Assembly: GCF_030160235.1 (NCBI RefSeq)
Contig: NZ_BSNY01000035.1
Span: 1-64,000 of the forward strand
Source: Mesorhizobium huakuii
GTDB lineage: Bacteria > Pseudomonadota > Alphaproteobacteria > Rhizobiales > Rhizobiaceae
DNA length: 64,000 nt
Reading direction: 5' to 3'
In this document: piece after piece, positions 11,401 to 18,020 of the stretch
Position numbering within the stretch: the stretch's first letter is position 1
Layout: every line of letters begins with the position of its first letter
The notes under the pieces: model-generated
What the model was told of the DNA's origin: nothing
Databases searched by the model: none
The model's input: only the letters and a program-made list of their open reading frames with translations
Translations under genes and position numbers: made by a program

Positions 11401-14400
11401 ACGAGCGGCACGGGCCTCTCGCAGGGCGGCGGCACGACCAGCTTCACCGGCGGCCTGACCATCGACACCACCACCGGTACCGGCATCGCCGGCACCGGCG
11501 GCACGATGGGCATCACCGACACTGGCGGCGCCGAGACGGTCAATTCAGCCGGTGGTACAGCGATCAAGCTCTCCGGCGTTGCCGCCACCATCGCGCTGGA
11601 CTCGACCTCGTCGGGCGGCGGCACCAACAATATCAGCCTGACCAGCGTCACCGGCACCATCGGCCTCGGCACCGGCACAATGACCGGCGCGACGGGCACA
11701 TCTTTCGAAGTCGTCGGCGGAACGGCCACCGTCATTTATGCCGGCAACATCACCCAGGCGAACAACGCTGCCCTGGTCGGCGTTTCCAGCGGCAACGCCG
11801 GCACGCTGACCTTCAACACCGGCACGCTGTCGGCGACCAATGGCACCGGCCTGCAGTTCGACAATGCCGACGGCAACTACAATTTCAACGGCATCACGAC
11901 GCTGAATGGCGGCGATGCCGGCATCGACATCCTCAACGGGTCGGGCGGCACGTTCAGCTTCGGCATCGGCACCTCGATCACCAGCCCGAGCGGCACGGCG
12001 TTCAATGTGGTTGGCGGTACCGCCGCTGTCACCTACAGCGGCAGCATCACGCAGGCCAACAACGCCGCGCTGGTCGCCATCACCGGCCACACAAGCGGCA
12101 CGATCACCTTCCAGACCGGCACGCTGTCGGCGACGAACGGTACCGGCCTGCAGTTCAACAATGCCGACGGCACCTACAATTTCATCGGCACGACGACGCT
12201 GAATGGCGGTGACGCCGGCGTCGATATCATTAACGGGTCGGGCGGCACGTTCAGCTTCGGCACCGGCACTTCGATCACAAACCCGAGCGGGATAGGCTTC
12301 AATGTGGTTGGCGGCACCGCCAACGTCGCGTACGCCGGCACCATCAACAAGACCGTTGCCGGCAAGATCGTCGACATCTCCGGCGTCGCCGCCGGCTCGA
12401 TCACGCTGTCCGGCAATCTTAGCGCCACTGGCGGCGTCGATAACGGTATCTTTGTCCACGGCAACACCGGCGGAACCTTCATTTTTGGCGGCGCAACGGA
12501 GACGCTGACCACCGGCACCTTTACGGCTGTCGACCTGGTGGCCAACACCAATGCCACGATCACCTTCGGCGCCGGCAGCCTGGCGATCAACACCAGCACC
12601 GGCATTGGCTTCAATGCCACGGGCGGCGGCACCGTCAACGTGACGGGCAGTGGCAATACAGTTCAGACGGCGGGCGGCCAGATCCTGAACTGGAACGGCA
12701 TGACCGTCGGCGGCAGCGGCGCCACCTTCGCCTCGCTGCAATCGACGGGTTCGATCACGGGCCTCGACGCGATCAACCTGACCGGGGTCAGCGGCGGCAC
12801 CTTCAACGGCGGCGCGGTGAGCGTTGCCGGCACCACGACCAGCGGCGACGGGATAGAGATCAACGGCTCGAGTGCGGCATTCAACTTCACCTCGGCGACC
12901 ATCGCGGCGACAGCCGACAACGGCATCTTCCTCAGTGGCGCCAACGGCGCGGTCACCTTCTCGACGGTGGCGATCAACAACACAGGCCAGGCCGGCATCA
13001 GGATCGACAACAACACCAATGCGGTCGCCGTGAATGGCGGCTCGATCGGCGCGACCAACGACCCGACCGGCAACGGTGTCGACATCAATGGCGGCACGGG
13101 CAACGTAACCATCGCGGCGTCGGTGACGAAGACCAGCGCCGGCAACATCGTCAACGTCAGCGGCCGCACCGCCGGAACCGTCGCATTCAGCGGCAGCCTC
13201 AGTGCGACCGGCAGCTTCGCCAACGGCATCGACGTCAGCGGCAATTCCGGCACGGCGGTGATCAACTTCTCGAATGCCACCAAGACGCTGACCACGGGCG
13301 CCAACACGGCGGTCAACTTGACCAGCAACACCGGAGCGACCATCAACTTCACCGGCGGCGGCCTGGCCATCAACACCACCAGCGGCACCGGCTTCAACGC
13401 CACCGGCGGCGGCACGGTGACGGTGCAGGGCACCGGCAACGCGATCGTGTCCACCTCCGGCAGCACCGCGCTCAACATCTCCAACACGTTGATCGGCTCG
13501 GGCAACGCAACGTTCCAGAGCATCACATCGAATGGCGGCAGCGCCAACGGCATCATCCTGGTCAATACCGGCACTGGGGCTGGAAATGGCGGATTGCATG
13601 TCACGGGTACAGGCTCAGCCGGCACTGGTGGCACCATCGCCAACAAGACCGGCGCCGACGGGTCGACCACACAAGGCACCGGCATCTTCCTCAACGGCAC
13701 CAAGGATGTGCAGCTCGCCTGGATGCAGCTGAACGATTTCAGCAATTTCGCGATCCGCGGCAACAACGTCACCGGCTTCACACTAGACCACAGCGTCATC
13801 AGCGGCGACAGCGGCACCAGCAACAGCCTGTCCGACGGACTAGCGGCCTTCGCCAATGTCGGCGAGGATGCCATCCGGCTAACCAATCTGCTGGGTAGCG
13901 GTTCGATCACCAATTCGAACATCAGCGGCGGCTACACCAACACGGTCAATGTCGAGAACAACACCGGCACGTTGAACCGGCTGACAATCGACAGCTCCAC
14001 CATTGGCGGCAGGAGCGACAACGGCACCGGGATGAACGACGGCATCCACTTCCAGGCGGATGCAGGCAGCACGGCGATGAACCTGACTGTCAGCAACAGC
14101 GTTTTGACGACTGCACGCGCCAACCTCGTTGCCGCGACGGGCGGGGTCGGGACCAACATGGATGTTCAGCTCACCGGCAATACCGTGACCAACAACCATC
14201 CGCTGACCGTCAGCGGCGGCACCGCCTTCGACATCGCCAGCCTCGGCAATGTCACCTTCAATATCTCCAACAACACGTTCGACATGCATGCCGCCAATGG
14301 TGGAACCGGCATCAAGTCGCACGTCATCGAAGTGAACAAGGCCACCGGCAGCGGCAATTCGACATTCGACGGCACGATTTCGGGCAACACGATCGGCGTT

Positions 14401-14913
14401 GCAGCCACCGCCCATTCGGGCAGCGGCATCGGCTCCAACGACATCGATATCAACAGCCAGGACAACGGCACCTTCACCATTGCCATCCTGAACAACATTC
14501 TCACGCACTACGACACGGCCGGCATACAGATCTCGCAGATTTCCGGCAGCAGCACGATCAATGCCACGGTGCAGGGCAATACGACCAGCAATGGCGATTC
14601 CAATGCCTTCACCGGCCTCTACGTCGTCGCTGGCTCGGGGCTGGCTGGAGACAATGGCGTCATCAACCTGCTGGTCGGCGGTTCCGGGACTCAGCGCAAT
14701 GACTTCTCCAATGGCGATCCGGCGAACGGCAGTGACGTCTTCCTGGCGGTATCCGGCGGAGCCAGTACCTCGACGATCAACCTTTCGCGGGGCGTTTCCG
14801 CGGCGGGAACGGCCAGCCAGGTTGTTCTGGACAACAACCTCAATCCGGGCGCGACAGCCGTTGCTACGTCTGGAACGATCAATCTTGTCAATACGGTGCC
14901 GCCGCTGCCCTGA
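2440..14913 (+). CDS. Giant inverse autotransporter (intimin-type beta-barrel) with beta-helix passenger
   Basis: A 4,157-residue outer-membrane protein. Residues 1-55 are an extended signal peptide (charged RVRAVYRRSR, hydrophobic TTLALGLSGVV, cleavage near AHA-DP). Residues ~57-340 resemble the inverse-autotransporter/intimin beta-domain: alternating amphipathic strands such as DIGLGIRRI, PDLMLGGYAY and DAHVNVFVPI, ending with PVSEGLRKRVNERVRGD. Residues ~350-4157 are Gly/Thr/Asn/Ser-rich short repeats typical of a right-handed parallel beta-helix. I saw no cysteine. Four longer modules near residues 351, 816, 1556 and 2570 restart the helix, and an exact 99-residue period occurs at 3091-3288. 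There is no C-terminal barrel, LPXTG or RTX motif, so the anchor is N-terminal as in intimin. AGAAGGAC precedes the ATG by about 10 bases; Met13 is an alternative start. Three collar-domain genes follow on the same strand after 108 bases. The likely role is a surface adhesin (inference). Confidence 0.85.
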   Translation: MGTTETSRQVGGMVARGEAFRVRAVYRRSRIVSHLWKTTALTTLALGLSGVVAHADPDGLWQPQIRAIVGADNNGGNAALEGFIPIKQTAESVLFLDVRAKHDFKDASGQDIGLGIRRIVNPDLMLGGYAYINLENYNSTQFTAATLGVEAITPNFDAHVNVFVPIKGDSTDHSTGSTLSMVGNQLIEQISVLDHRDYAAWGIEGEIGAKVPVNLPDKHSLRLDIGGYHFEDPHGDDGSVTGAKAGFEYTIGDVFGSGTELVFAGEVRNDNRDDTQFAGSVRLNIPFNPGHNSDKTAAIGTDPVYPVSEGLRKRVNERVRGDIGVRVQSQETDGGSTTRVAINAATNAAFGKFYYADGGLAGAGTQADPTTLDDAVTKAGSGGFVVALGGNGNLTTAGVTLANGQTVIGGGESVTAKLSGGGTATFNLGGSDGTIQGTNVANNVIALGTGNTLNGITITGGANGIFGNGVAGTTLTNFTVTGTGANGILGNNLTNTTLTNVTVTSAGGNGAEFTGSSTNVKASNFTATGNGLDGLHIEDNGTYNFTGTTLLQGNHDDGLDITGQGTYTFATVNALDNTDRGITVQGTSSGGSFTTTGGTVSGNGGVAVFIDPITAHVVLDSISQTGGTSGVVLDHVSGSFIVNGAATISNTTGPAIAISASPATIRFGDINITNPGAGGMSFSGVNAAVVAGNIVISGLGVGSGLDFSGSQTNFAAQSLNITGPGAAGTIGIDLADTTGGTIVVTNGGSISGVDTGVRLGISGSLAHSANAEFTFGGGSIAGNTASLDARGLNQTLGHYAFGSTTFSGLQLFDQQNVIFVGSTATGLADGSSLSDLASFTTANAITDSDAIFVLVNDGTPINASGGFSLSDGQTLASFGNGRSFSLGGIPVNVTGDNIQHDQIVSDPGGGAATLTNSGAGDVVTAANGNSLLDFNISGGSAAGINASAIDGLTIQGVTVSNVAVGLVLDGVTGTITVADLNVQNTSQTGIALVHSSATVNFTGNTTIGNATNVGLFANNFDGTATFDDLDITGGGIGVGIVAGSSGTLTFGAGSSIAGTSSNAFSITNSTPNVTYNGTISQTSAASAVKISNMTGGTATFGGKITASTGAANAIDLTGNAGGKINFTGGLDLTADGGFAFSAVGGGTLTVTGSGNTVATGLGPDEKGIQIAGMTIGAAGVNFSSVTVDGSGGGVSTGIAISNTSGGNVTFGGVDLYRISGIAISLNNVTSGTYSFSGTTKVDTVVGGVPGLLVQNSAATVNVGNLVSTNIAGADVSLANNTGTIGIGGTITNSGTGDGVVVSGGSAAITVSAAISSSAGAPGTAVKVDGITGGSVAFSGPINSTGTGTGVSVSNTAAGSSVGFGAVTVSGASGNGIDISGNAGSVTFTGTSNITLGSAANAAGINFSGTNANVLFGTTNVTMGAGANQTGIDFSGSATTADFGVTSITGTGDLTSRGIDLSSTTGNKTITFLRGSSITNLGIGVDLSSGGTTATSANANFTFGDGISADGLQSSISATAVGAYTVNTIGLDPTLGNYNFNDVFFTGSAHLASAVGGVTMVSQNGGVIAAGTDGLSAAVTTISLAQADAMLGTQTFAFVGTVDLGGTPFTLDSGQSITGFGNNTSITVSGTIQPVNVQGNLGATGGNVTGNEGVVTGTGDFLHLLGSNQVRNTAFDFSGASGSVFTVDQSAGGFNNAGGIVIEGVTVSNVAAGSTAFKVAGLDSNLSITNNNINVAGTLLDVNGGTGNITVTRGTLPNSGPAGTLTGGGISIANRTGGLVNFTDKVTVGGNGVSLTGNTGSTVTFADLDITTNGVTAFAATGGGTVNVVTGTINATSAQAVALDGITAGTTPGVDGIHFASTSATFSSGNGIDLQNLSGTASFGTGTLTNTGPGTAFNVGSATNASGGNAIISYGGTIASNGTGAAVSIQELTGGSVTLSGNLTDGLADAGGNIVVTGIDNGTAATVTFSGSTKQIDSGATDGVSLGIAGNYPLGAPAPNTNGTVNFSNGGLAIKTTTGTGFVAAYGGTVSVSGTGPVTGNTIDSGSNGLVIIFADVGSAGVTFDSVKADSAIPAFVGDPGGAGVTLSGSNLAGDVNIGGLRDTGYTGASLSALSGTGVVNFTGTIDLDVSYAGFNIGGPQVGTVNIANVAGSTLTIDGGQYGIIQTSQGGTVNVGVNGSASITNTTLAAFSLGGGNDLAFTTLTYKGSVTIGAGSVISASGDGTRLNMSGSVNSTTSSTAFDFFGHADGIYNISSSIDHSGGKGVAIGGSANGTVTFSGTSKKFNTGANDAIVKAPAYVPDPQTKGTLNFTNGGLVITTTSGAGFTASTFGPGTISVTGAGNTITTGTGTALKLGDATAVLAGATGATIGVDGIKFDTISTNGATTGISLNDVSGGALDLGAVNLLGITGANARGVDISGTLGSTVSFDSLNMVIAAGATNAVSLDLNGASLGASNITAGDFDVDGGGAVGSIGIDMAGTTGTGTIQLGDTVNNNLTGQTSTIANVGYGVQFSSATNAKLVFGDGQGPAESSIKTTGGQVIHATDTLPTSGDYNFNDVNFTGDTANLSSISVYYVTSGGTGDGSLANPGSYVGAQASTANVVVLIDKNIDGSQETIDLSGTSYQLHDGQVLLAFKSGDAAVDVSQLGVDASGGASAAFHFTTIQNSPIVSAPAGIDTLRPVLQSNNATSVINFATSGTSIFTGGLENLIVTNVGSGAGVAVDATGASSFFLRNNTITAGGNALDFSTTGAPADTLLLSIDGNTLRSTASGLAASFSGQNISTTDNSIAIRSFAGNKVTGGAGSGGIVFNNVRFDSDGAGGTVSAGTLGMGTPGTRVQSNGLSFINTSGTLDLGTLSLANNGGTGVLVNTKGAGTIFTLNNSAGVVTTLNGAAFDLDPLTVNMTFSSVSAVGGASGIIFDGVAGTFTVTGTTSISNTTGFGIDAINTNTGTFNFNTVTVNNVTVPNTGGGIHVATGTLNVTGLANIDTTSGTGLSQGGGTTSFTGGLTIDTTTGTGIAGTGGTMGITDTGGAETVNSAGGTAIKLSGVAATIALDSTSSGGGTNNISLTSVTGTIGLGTGTMTGATGTSFEVVGGTATVIYAGNITQANNAALVGVSSGNAGTLTFNTGTLSATNGTGLQFDNADGNYNFNGITTLNGGDAGIDILNGSGGTFSFGIGTSITSPSGTAFNVVGGTAAVTYSGSITQANNAALVAITGHTSGTITFQTGTLSATNGTGLQFNNADGTYNFIGTTTLNGGDAGVDIINGSGGTFSFGTGTSITNPSGIGFNVVGGTANVAYAGTINKTVAGKIVDISGVAAGSITLSGNLSATGGVDNGIFVHGNTGGTFIFGGATETLTTGTFTAVDLVANTNATITFGAGSLAINTSTGIGFNATGGGTVNVTGSGNTVQTAGGQILNWNGMTVGGSGATFASLQSTGSITGLDAINLTGVSGGTFNGGAVSVAGTTTSGDGIEINGSSAAFNFTSATIAATADNGIFLSGANGAVTFSTVAINNTGQAGIRIDNNTNAVAVNGGSIGATNDPTGNGVDINGGTGNVTIAASVTKTSAGNIVNVSGRTAGTVAFSGSLSATGSFANGIDVSGNSGTAVINFSNATKTLTTGANTAVNLTSNTGATINFTGGGLAINTTSGTGFNATGGGTVTVQGTGNAIVSTSGSTALNISNTLIGSGNATFQSITSNGGSANGIILVNTGTGAGNGGLHVTGTGSAGTGGTIANKTGADGSTTQGTGIFLNGTKDVQLAWMQLNDFSNFAIRGNNVTGFTLDHSVISGDSGTSNSLSDGLAAFANVGEDAIRLTNLLGSGSITNSNISGGYTNTVNVENNTGTLNRLTIDSSTIGGRSDNGTGMNDGIHFQADAGSTAMNLTVSNSVLTTARANLVAATGGVGTNMDVQLTGNTVTNNHPLTVSGGTAFDIASLGNVTFNISNNTFDMHAANGGTGIKSHVIEVNKATGSGNSTFDGTISGNTIGVAATAHSGSGIGSNDIDINSQDNGTFTIAILNNILTHYDTAGIQISQISGSSTINATVQGNTTSNGDSNAFTGLYVVAGSGLAGDNGVINLLVGGSGTQRNDFSNGDPANGSDVFLAVSGGASTSTINLSRGVSAAGTASQVVLDNNLNPGATAVATSGTINLVNTVPPLP
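11710..12303 (+). repeat. Two in-frame 297-bp (99-codon) tandem repeats inside the giant adhesin
   Basis: Units start at 11710, 12007 and 12304 (partial third). Each begins VVGGTA and contains ITQANNAALV, TLSATNGTGLQF, YNF, TTLNGGDAG, NGSGGTFSFG and FNVVGG. The spacing is exactly 297 bases each time. The units are far more alike than other parts of the passenger, pointing to recent duplication or homogenisation. Confidence 0.85.
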
Positions 14914-15021
14914 TCAAGTTCAGCATTAGTTTTAGCAGTCGCTAATACGAGAGATTCATGTCGACATTTCTATCTGATCTGTCATGTTAGCGGCATCGGA
15001 TAGAAGCTGGAGGGGCCCCAT

Positions 15022-15522
15022 ATGGCAGAGCCATATCTATCGGAAATAAAACTCGTATCGTTCAACTTCCCCCCCAAAGGCTGGGCGTTCTGCAATGGTC
15101 AGTTGCTGCCGATAAACCAGAACCAGGCGTTGTTTTCTCTTTTGGGAACGACTTACGGTGGCAATGGGCAAACTAATTTTGCGCTGCCAAATCTGCAGGG
15201 CCGGGTGCCGACGCATATGGGCGGCGAGGGCTTTTTCCTTGGTCAACAAGGCGGCGAGCCGTCGCATACGCTCAGCATCCAGGAATTGCCATCCCATGTG
15301 CATGGCGCCAGCGCCTCGACGGTGGACGGTGATCAGGTGATTGCCACCAACAATTATCTGGGCCCGGCCAATCAGCTCTACGGTGCACCGGCGAATCTGA
15401 CGACCATGATCCCAACCGAAGTCAGCAGTGTCGGCGGCAGCCAGCCGCACGAAAACATGCAGCCATACCTGACCTTGAATTTCTGCATCGCCCTGCAGGG
15501 CATCTTTCCCTCGCGAAATTGA
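15022..15522 (+). CDS. Phage tail-collar domain protein (microcystin-dependent protein family), paralog 1
   Basis: A 166-residue protein made entirely of the tail-collar fold (COG4675-like). N-terminal IKLVSFNFPPKGWAFCNGQL leads to LFSLLGTTYGGNG, then the collar signature FALPNLQGRVP, a His pair in LPSHVHG, and the terminal PHENMQPYLTLNFCIALQG. In phage T4 the comparable domain is in short tail fibre gp12; in bacterial chromosomes these proteins are of unknown function. There is no signal peptide or membrane segment. GGAGGGG precedes the ATG by about 5 bases. It is the first gene of a four-gene operon (gaps of 13, 9 and 7 bases) that begins 108 bases after the giant adhesin gene. Confidence 0.9.
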   Translation: MAEPYLSEIKLVSFNFPPKGWAFCNGQLLPINQNQALFSLLGTTYGGNGQTNFALPNLQGRVPTHMGGEGFFLGQQGGEPSHTLSIQELPSHVHGASASTVDGDQVIATNNYLGPANQLYGAPANLTTMIPTEVSSVGGSQPHENMQPYLTLNFCIALQGIFPSRN

Positions 15523-15535
15523 AGGAGTTCCAACG

Positions 15536-16036
15536 ATGGCAGCCTATGTGGGCGAGATTCGCATGTTCGCCGGCAATTTCAATCCGAACGGCTGGATGTT
15601 CTGCCAAGGCCAGACATTGCCTATCTCGGAGTATGAGACGCTGTTCCAACTTATAGGCACCACCTATGGCGGTGATGGGCAAGAGACGTTCAATCTGCCG
15701 AATCTGTCGGGCCGGCTGCCGCTGCATCAAGGGAGCGGGTACCTGATCGGGCAGATGGCGGGGGTCGAAGAGGTTACGCTTACAACGCAACAGATCGCCT
15801 CGCACTCGCACCCGTTCATGGCGACAACCAATATCGGCGGCGCTAGCGCCCCGGGCAACAACGTGCTTGCCCAGTCGTCCACGATCAAAGTCTATTCCGC
15901 GATCGCACCCACTGCGGCGCTGGGGCCGTCGTCGATGACGCCCACGGGCGGCAGTCAGCCGCACAGCAATTTGCAGCCCTATCTTTGCATCAATTTCATC
16001 ATTTCACTGTTCGGCGTTTTCCCGAGCCAAACATAG
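15536..16036 (+). CDS. Phage tail-collar domain protein, paralog 2
   Basis: A 166-residue paralog of its two neighbours. It keeps the same landmarks: IRMFAGNFNPNGWMFCQGQT, LIGTTYGGDGQETF, LPNLSGRLPLHQG, a His pair at IASHSHPFM, and a C-terminus PHSNLQPYLCINFIISLFG. The segment between the His pair and the C-terminus, which forms the variable tip in phage collar proteins, differs strongly from paralogs 1 and 3. AAGGAG lies 10 bases before the ATG. It begins 13 bases after paralog 1, so co-translation is likely. No export signal is visible. Confidence 0.9.
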   Translation: MAAYVGEIRMFAGNFNPNGWMFCQGQTLPISEYETLFQLIGTTYGGDGQETFNLPNLSGRLPLHQGSGYLIGQMAGVEEVTLTTQQIASHSHPFMATTNIGGASAPGNNVLAQSSTIKVYSAIAPTAALGPSSMTPTGGSQPHSNLQPYLCINFIISLFGVFPSQT

Positions 16037-16045
16037 GACAGGACC

Positions 16046-16570
16046 ATGTCGGACCAATTCGTCGCGGAAATCCGAATTTTCCCGTTCAACTTCGCCCCCA
16101 CGGGCTGGGCGACCTGCGACGGTCAGCTCATGCCGATCTCGCAAAACACGGCCTTGTTCTCGCTGTTGGGCACAACCTATGGCGGCGATGGCAAATCGAC
16201 CTTTGCTTTGCCGGACATGCAGGGCAATGCGCCGATGCAGCCCGGCCAGGCCGCCGGCGGATCGGATCACTTCTTGGGTGAAACCGGGGGATCGACGACG
16301 GTAGCGCTTCTACAGACCGAGATGCCGCAACATGTGCATTCGCTGATGGCCGCCGTTCCTCCGGCGCTGCTGTTCGCGCCATCGGCCTCCACCGGACTGG
16401 CGCGGTCGGCGGGCGGACCGGTCTACCAGACCAGCAACGCCAATTTGACGCCGCTGAACAGCAATGCGGTGCAGCCAACGGGCGGCGACCTGCCGCACAA
16501 CAACATGATGCCGTACCTGACACTCAACTTCTGTATAGCGTTGCAAGGCATTTTCCCGGCCCGCCCCTGA
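16046..16570 (+). CDS. Phage tail-collar domain protein, paralog 3
   Basis: A 174-residue third paralog: IRIFPFNFAPTGWATCDGQL, LFSLLGTTYGGDGKSTFAL, LPDMQGNAP, a His pair at MPQHVHSLM, and a C-terminus PHNNMMPYLTLNFCIALQG. It is 8 residues longer than the others because of a larger variable segment. AGGA precedes the ATG and the start is 9 bases after paralog 2. As with the others, the family is recognised with confidence but the cellular role is not known. The set of three, each with the same core and a different tip, suggests diversification by duplication. Confidence 0.9.
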   Translation: MSDQFVAEIRIFPFNFAPTGWATCDGQLMPISQNTALFSLLGTTYGGDGKSTFALPDMQGNAPMQPGQAAGGSDHFLGETGGSTTVALLQTEMPQHVHSLMAAVPPALLFAPSASTGLARSAGGPVYQTSNANLTPLNSNAVQPTGGDLPHNNMMPYLTLNFCIALQGIFPARP

Positions 16571-16577
16571 TCTGTCG

Positions 16578-17102
16578 ATGTCCGGTCTGCAGGTGTTTGA
16601 AGCGGCATCAATCGGCTGGATGCGGGCGGTTGGCGCCGGGCTGTCGTTTCGCCCAGCCACGGATGCAGATCTGCCGTTCCTGTCACGGCTCTATGCGTCG
16701 ACCCGCGCCGAGGAACTTGCGGTGACGTCCTGGACCGACGAGCAGAAGGCGGCCTTCCTCGACATGCAGTTCCGGGCGCAACACGCGCATTACATCAAAC
16801 ACTATCCCGCGGCCGACTGGCTGGTGATCATGCGTGACGGAGACGATATCGGTCGCCTCTATATCGAGCGCTGGCCGACCCAGCATCGCATCATCGATAT
16901 CGCGCTTCTGCCGACACATCGCCGCAGAGGGCTCGGCGCGGCACTGCTCGGCGACCTTGTCGACGAGGCATGGTTAGCCGGCAAATCAGCGTCAATTCAT
17001 GTCGAGAAGAACAATCCGGCCAGACAGCTCTATGCCAGGCTCGGTTTCGCCGTCGCCGAGGACAAGGGCGTTTACGACCTGATGGTGTGTCCTCCTCGAT
17101 AA
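16578..17102 (+). CDS. GNAT-family N-acetyltransferase
   Basis: A 174-residue GNAT acyltransferase, using acetyl-CoA to modify an amine. The fold shows the beta4 strand RIIDIALLPTHRRRG followed by the pyrophosphate-binding loop RRRGLGAALL, then HVEKNNPARQLYARLGF, the classic motif B. The start at 16578 is 7 bases after the third collar gene and lacks a clear ribosome binding site; translation may be coupled, or ATG 16617 may be used. Its place as the last gene of the collar operon suggests it could modify a product of that operon, but the substrate is unknown. Confidence 0.85.
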   Translation: MSGLQVFEAASIGWMRAVGAGLSFRPATDADLPFLSRLYASTRAEELAVTSWTDEQKAAFLDMQFRAQHAHYIKHYPAADWLVIMRDGDDIGRLYIERWPTQHRIIDIALLPTHRRRGLGAALLGDLVDEAWLAGKSASIHVEKNNPARQLYARLGFAVAEDKGVYDLMVCPPR

Positions 17103-17115
17103 AGCGCCCGTGCTC

Positions 17116-17694
17116 TCACGCGCCGCGATACCACGACACTATGGTGAAACGTTCATTGCGCGTGACCGGCGTGACTTCGTGCGTCGTTTCCGAACGGAAG
17201 GCAACGAGTGAGCCCGGCAACGCCGGCATGGTGACGCGCAGGTTCGGACCGCTGTACGGCCCGTGCAGGGTCAGCGAGCCGCCGGAATAGCCTTCGGGCG
17301 AAGGATCGTCCGATTGACGGTTGAGAAAAATCACCGCCGAGATCTTTCTGAATCGCGACTCGTCGTGAATCAGCGGCGTGTTGCCATCCTGATGCGGTAC
17401 GAAGAAATCACCTTTCCGATAATGAAGAAACTGAGGCTCCTCGCAAATGCCGAGCGCCAAGGCGAAATGCCGTTGCAGAGCCGCCTTCTGCTCAGCCAAC
17501 AAGGCACTTATAAGATCTTTCGTAGCTTGGGAGACCTCGGCGCGCCTAGTTCTGCGAACCTCCGGCCATGCCGCCTTCTGGTCGGCACGACCCATCAGGC
17601 CGGCCGCACGGCCGCCGGACGCCCGAATTTCTGCGCACAGCGCTCTACAGCGAGCACCGTCAAGTATGTCCGCGATCTCGATATAGTCGATCAT
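17116..17694 (-). CDS. 2OG-Fe(II) oxygenase, prolyl 4-hydroxylase type
   Basis: A 192-residue member of the P4Hc-like dioxygenases, which use 2-oxoglutarate, O2 and Fe(II) to hydroxylate a substrate, often a protein side chain. The facial triad is visible: His101 and Asp103 in FVPHQDGN and His172 in THEVTPV. Arg182 in NERFTIVSWYR is placed to bind 2-oxoglutarate. It converges on the collar/GNAT operon with a 13-base gap and lies 50 bases downstream of a DUF6916-like gene on the same strand. Oxygenases of this kind are sometimes found with SapC genes, and one follows at 18.4 kb. The substrate is unknown. Confidence 0.88.
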   Translation of the reverse strand: MIDYIEIADILDGARCRALCAEIRASGGRAAGLMGRADQKAAWPEVRRTRRAEVSQATKDLISALLAEQKAALQRHFALALGICEEPQFLHYRKGDFFVPHQDGNTPLIHDESRFRKISAVIFLNRQSDDPSPEGYSGGSLTLHGPYSGPNLRVTMPALPGSLVAFRSETTHEVTPVTRNERFTIVSWYRGA

Positions 17695-17744
17695 GTCGAG
17701 CCGCCGTCCTCCCGAATCGCCCTTGCCGACAGGCGGCCAAAAGT

Positions 17745-18020
17745 TCAGTTGAAGACGGCCTCATAAAGCCGCCCAGACGCATCAACCGAAATCGGCACGA
17801 TGAATATGTCATCGGCGATGGTATCGCCTGCAAGGTGGTAAATGGCCTGCGGCAGCGCGATGTCGCGTGGCCCTTCGAACGTCAGCGTGAAGCCGCCACC
17901 AGGGCGTAGGCTGTTGGCGATTTGCTGAACGGCGGTCAGTTTGAGGAAAACCGCCGTATCGCCGTAGGCTGCTCTAAAAGCCGACCCAACCGCCTGCCTA
18001 AAATCCGATATCGACGCCAT
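17745..18020 (-). CDS. Small DUF6916-like protein
   Basis: A 91-residue protein reading MASISDFRQAVGSAFRAAYG at the start, with FTLTFEGPRD, YHLAGDTIADDIFIVPISVD and a terminal LYEAVFN. This pattern resembles DUF6916 as I remember it, a small beta-rich family often beside tail-collar genes; I cannot confirm this without a profile search. There is no signal peptide. It is the first gene of a two-gene minus-strand unit with the 2OG oxygenase. The upstream region holds a large palindrome 56-87 bases before the ATG. Confidence 0.65.
   Translation of the reverse strand: MASISDFRQAVGSAFRAAYGDTAVFLKLTAVQQIANSLRPGGGFTLTFEGPRDIALPQAIYHLAGDTIADDIFIVPISVDASGRLYEAVFN

Noticed and set aside
11710-12303. 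CRISPR-like regular repeats
   Set aside because: The 297-bp units are in-frame coding repeats with no short repeat/spacer structure, and no cas genes are present.
15022-16570. Prophage remnant suggested by three phage-tail-collar genes
   Set aside because: No integrase, capsid, portal, terminase, tail tube or lysis gene lies nearby, and collar-domain (microcystin-dependent protein) genes are common in bacterial chromosomes.
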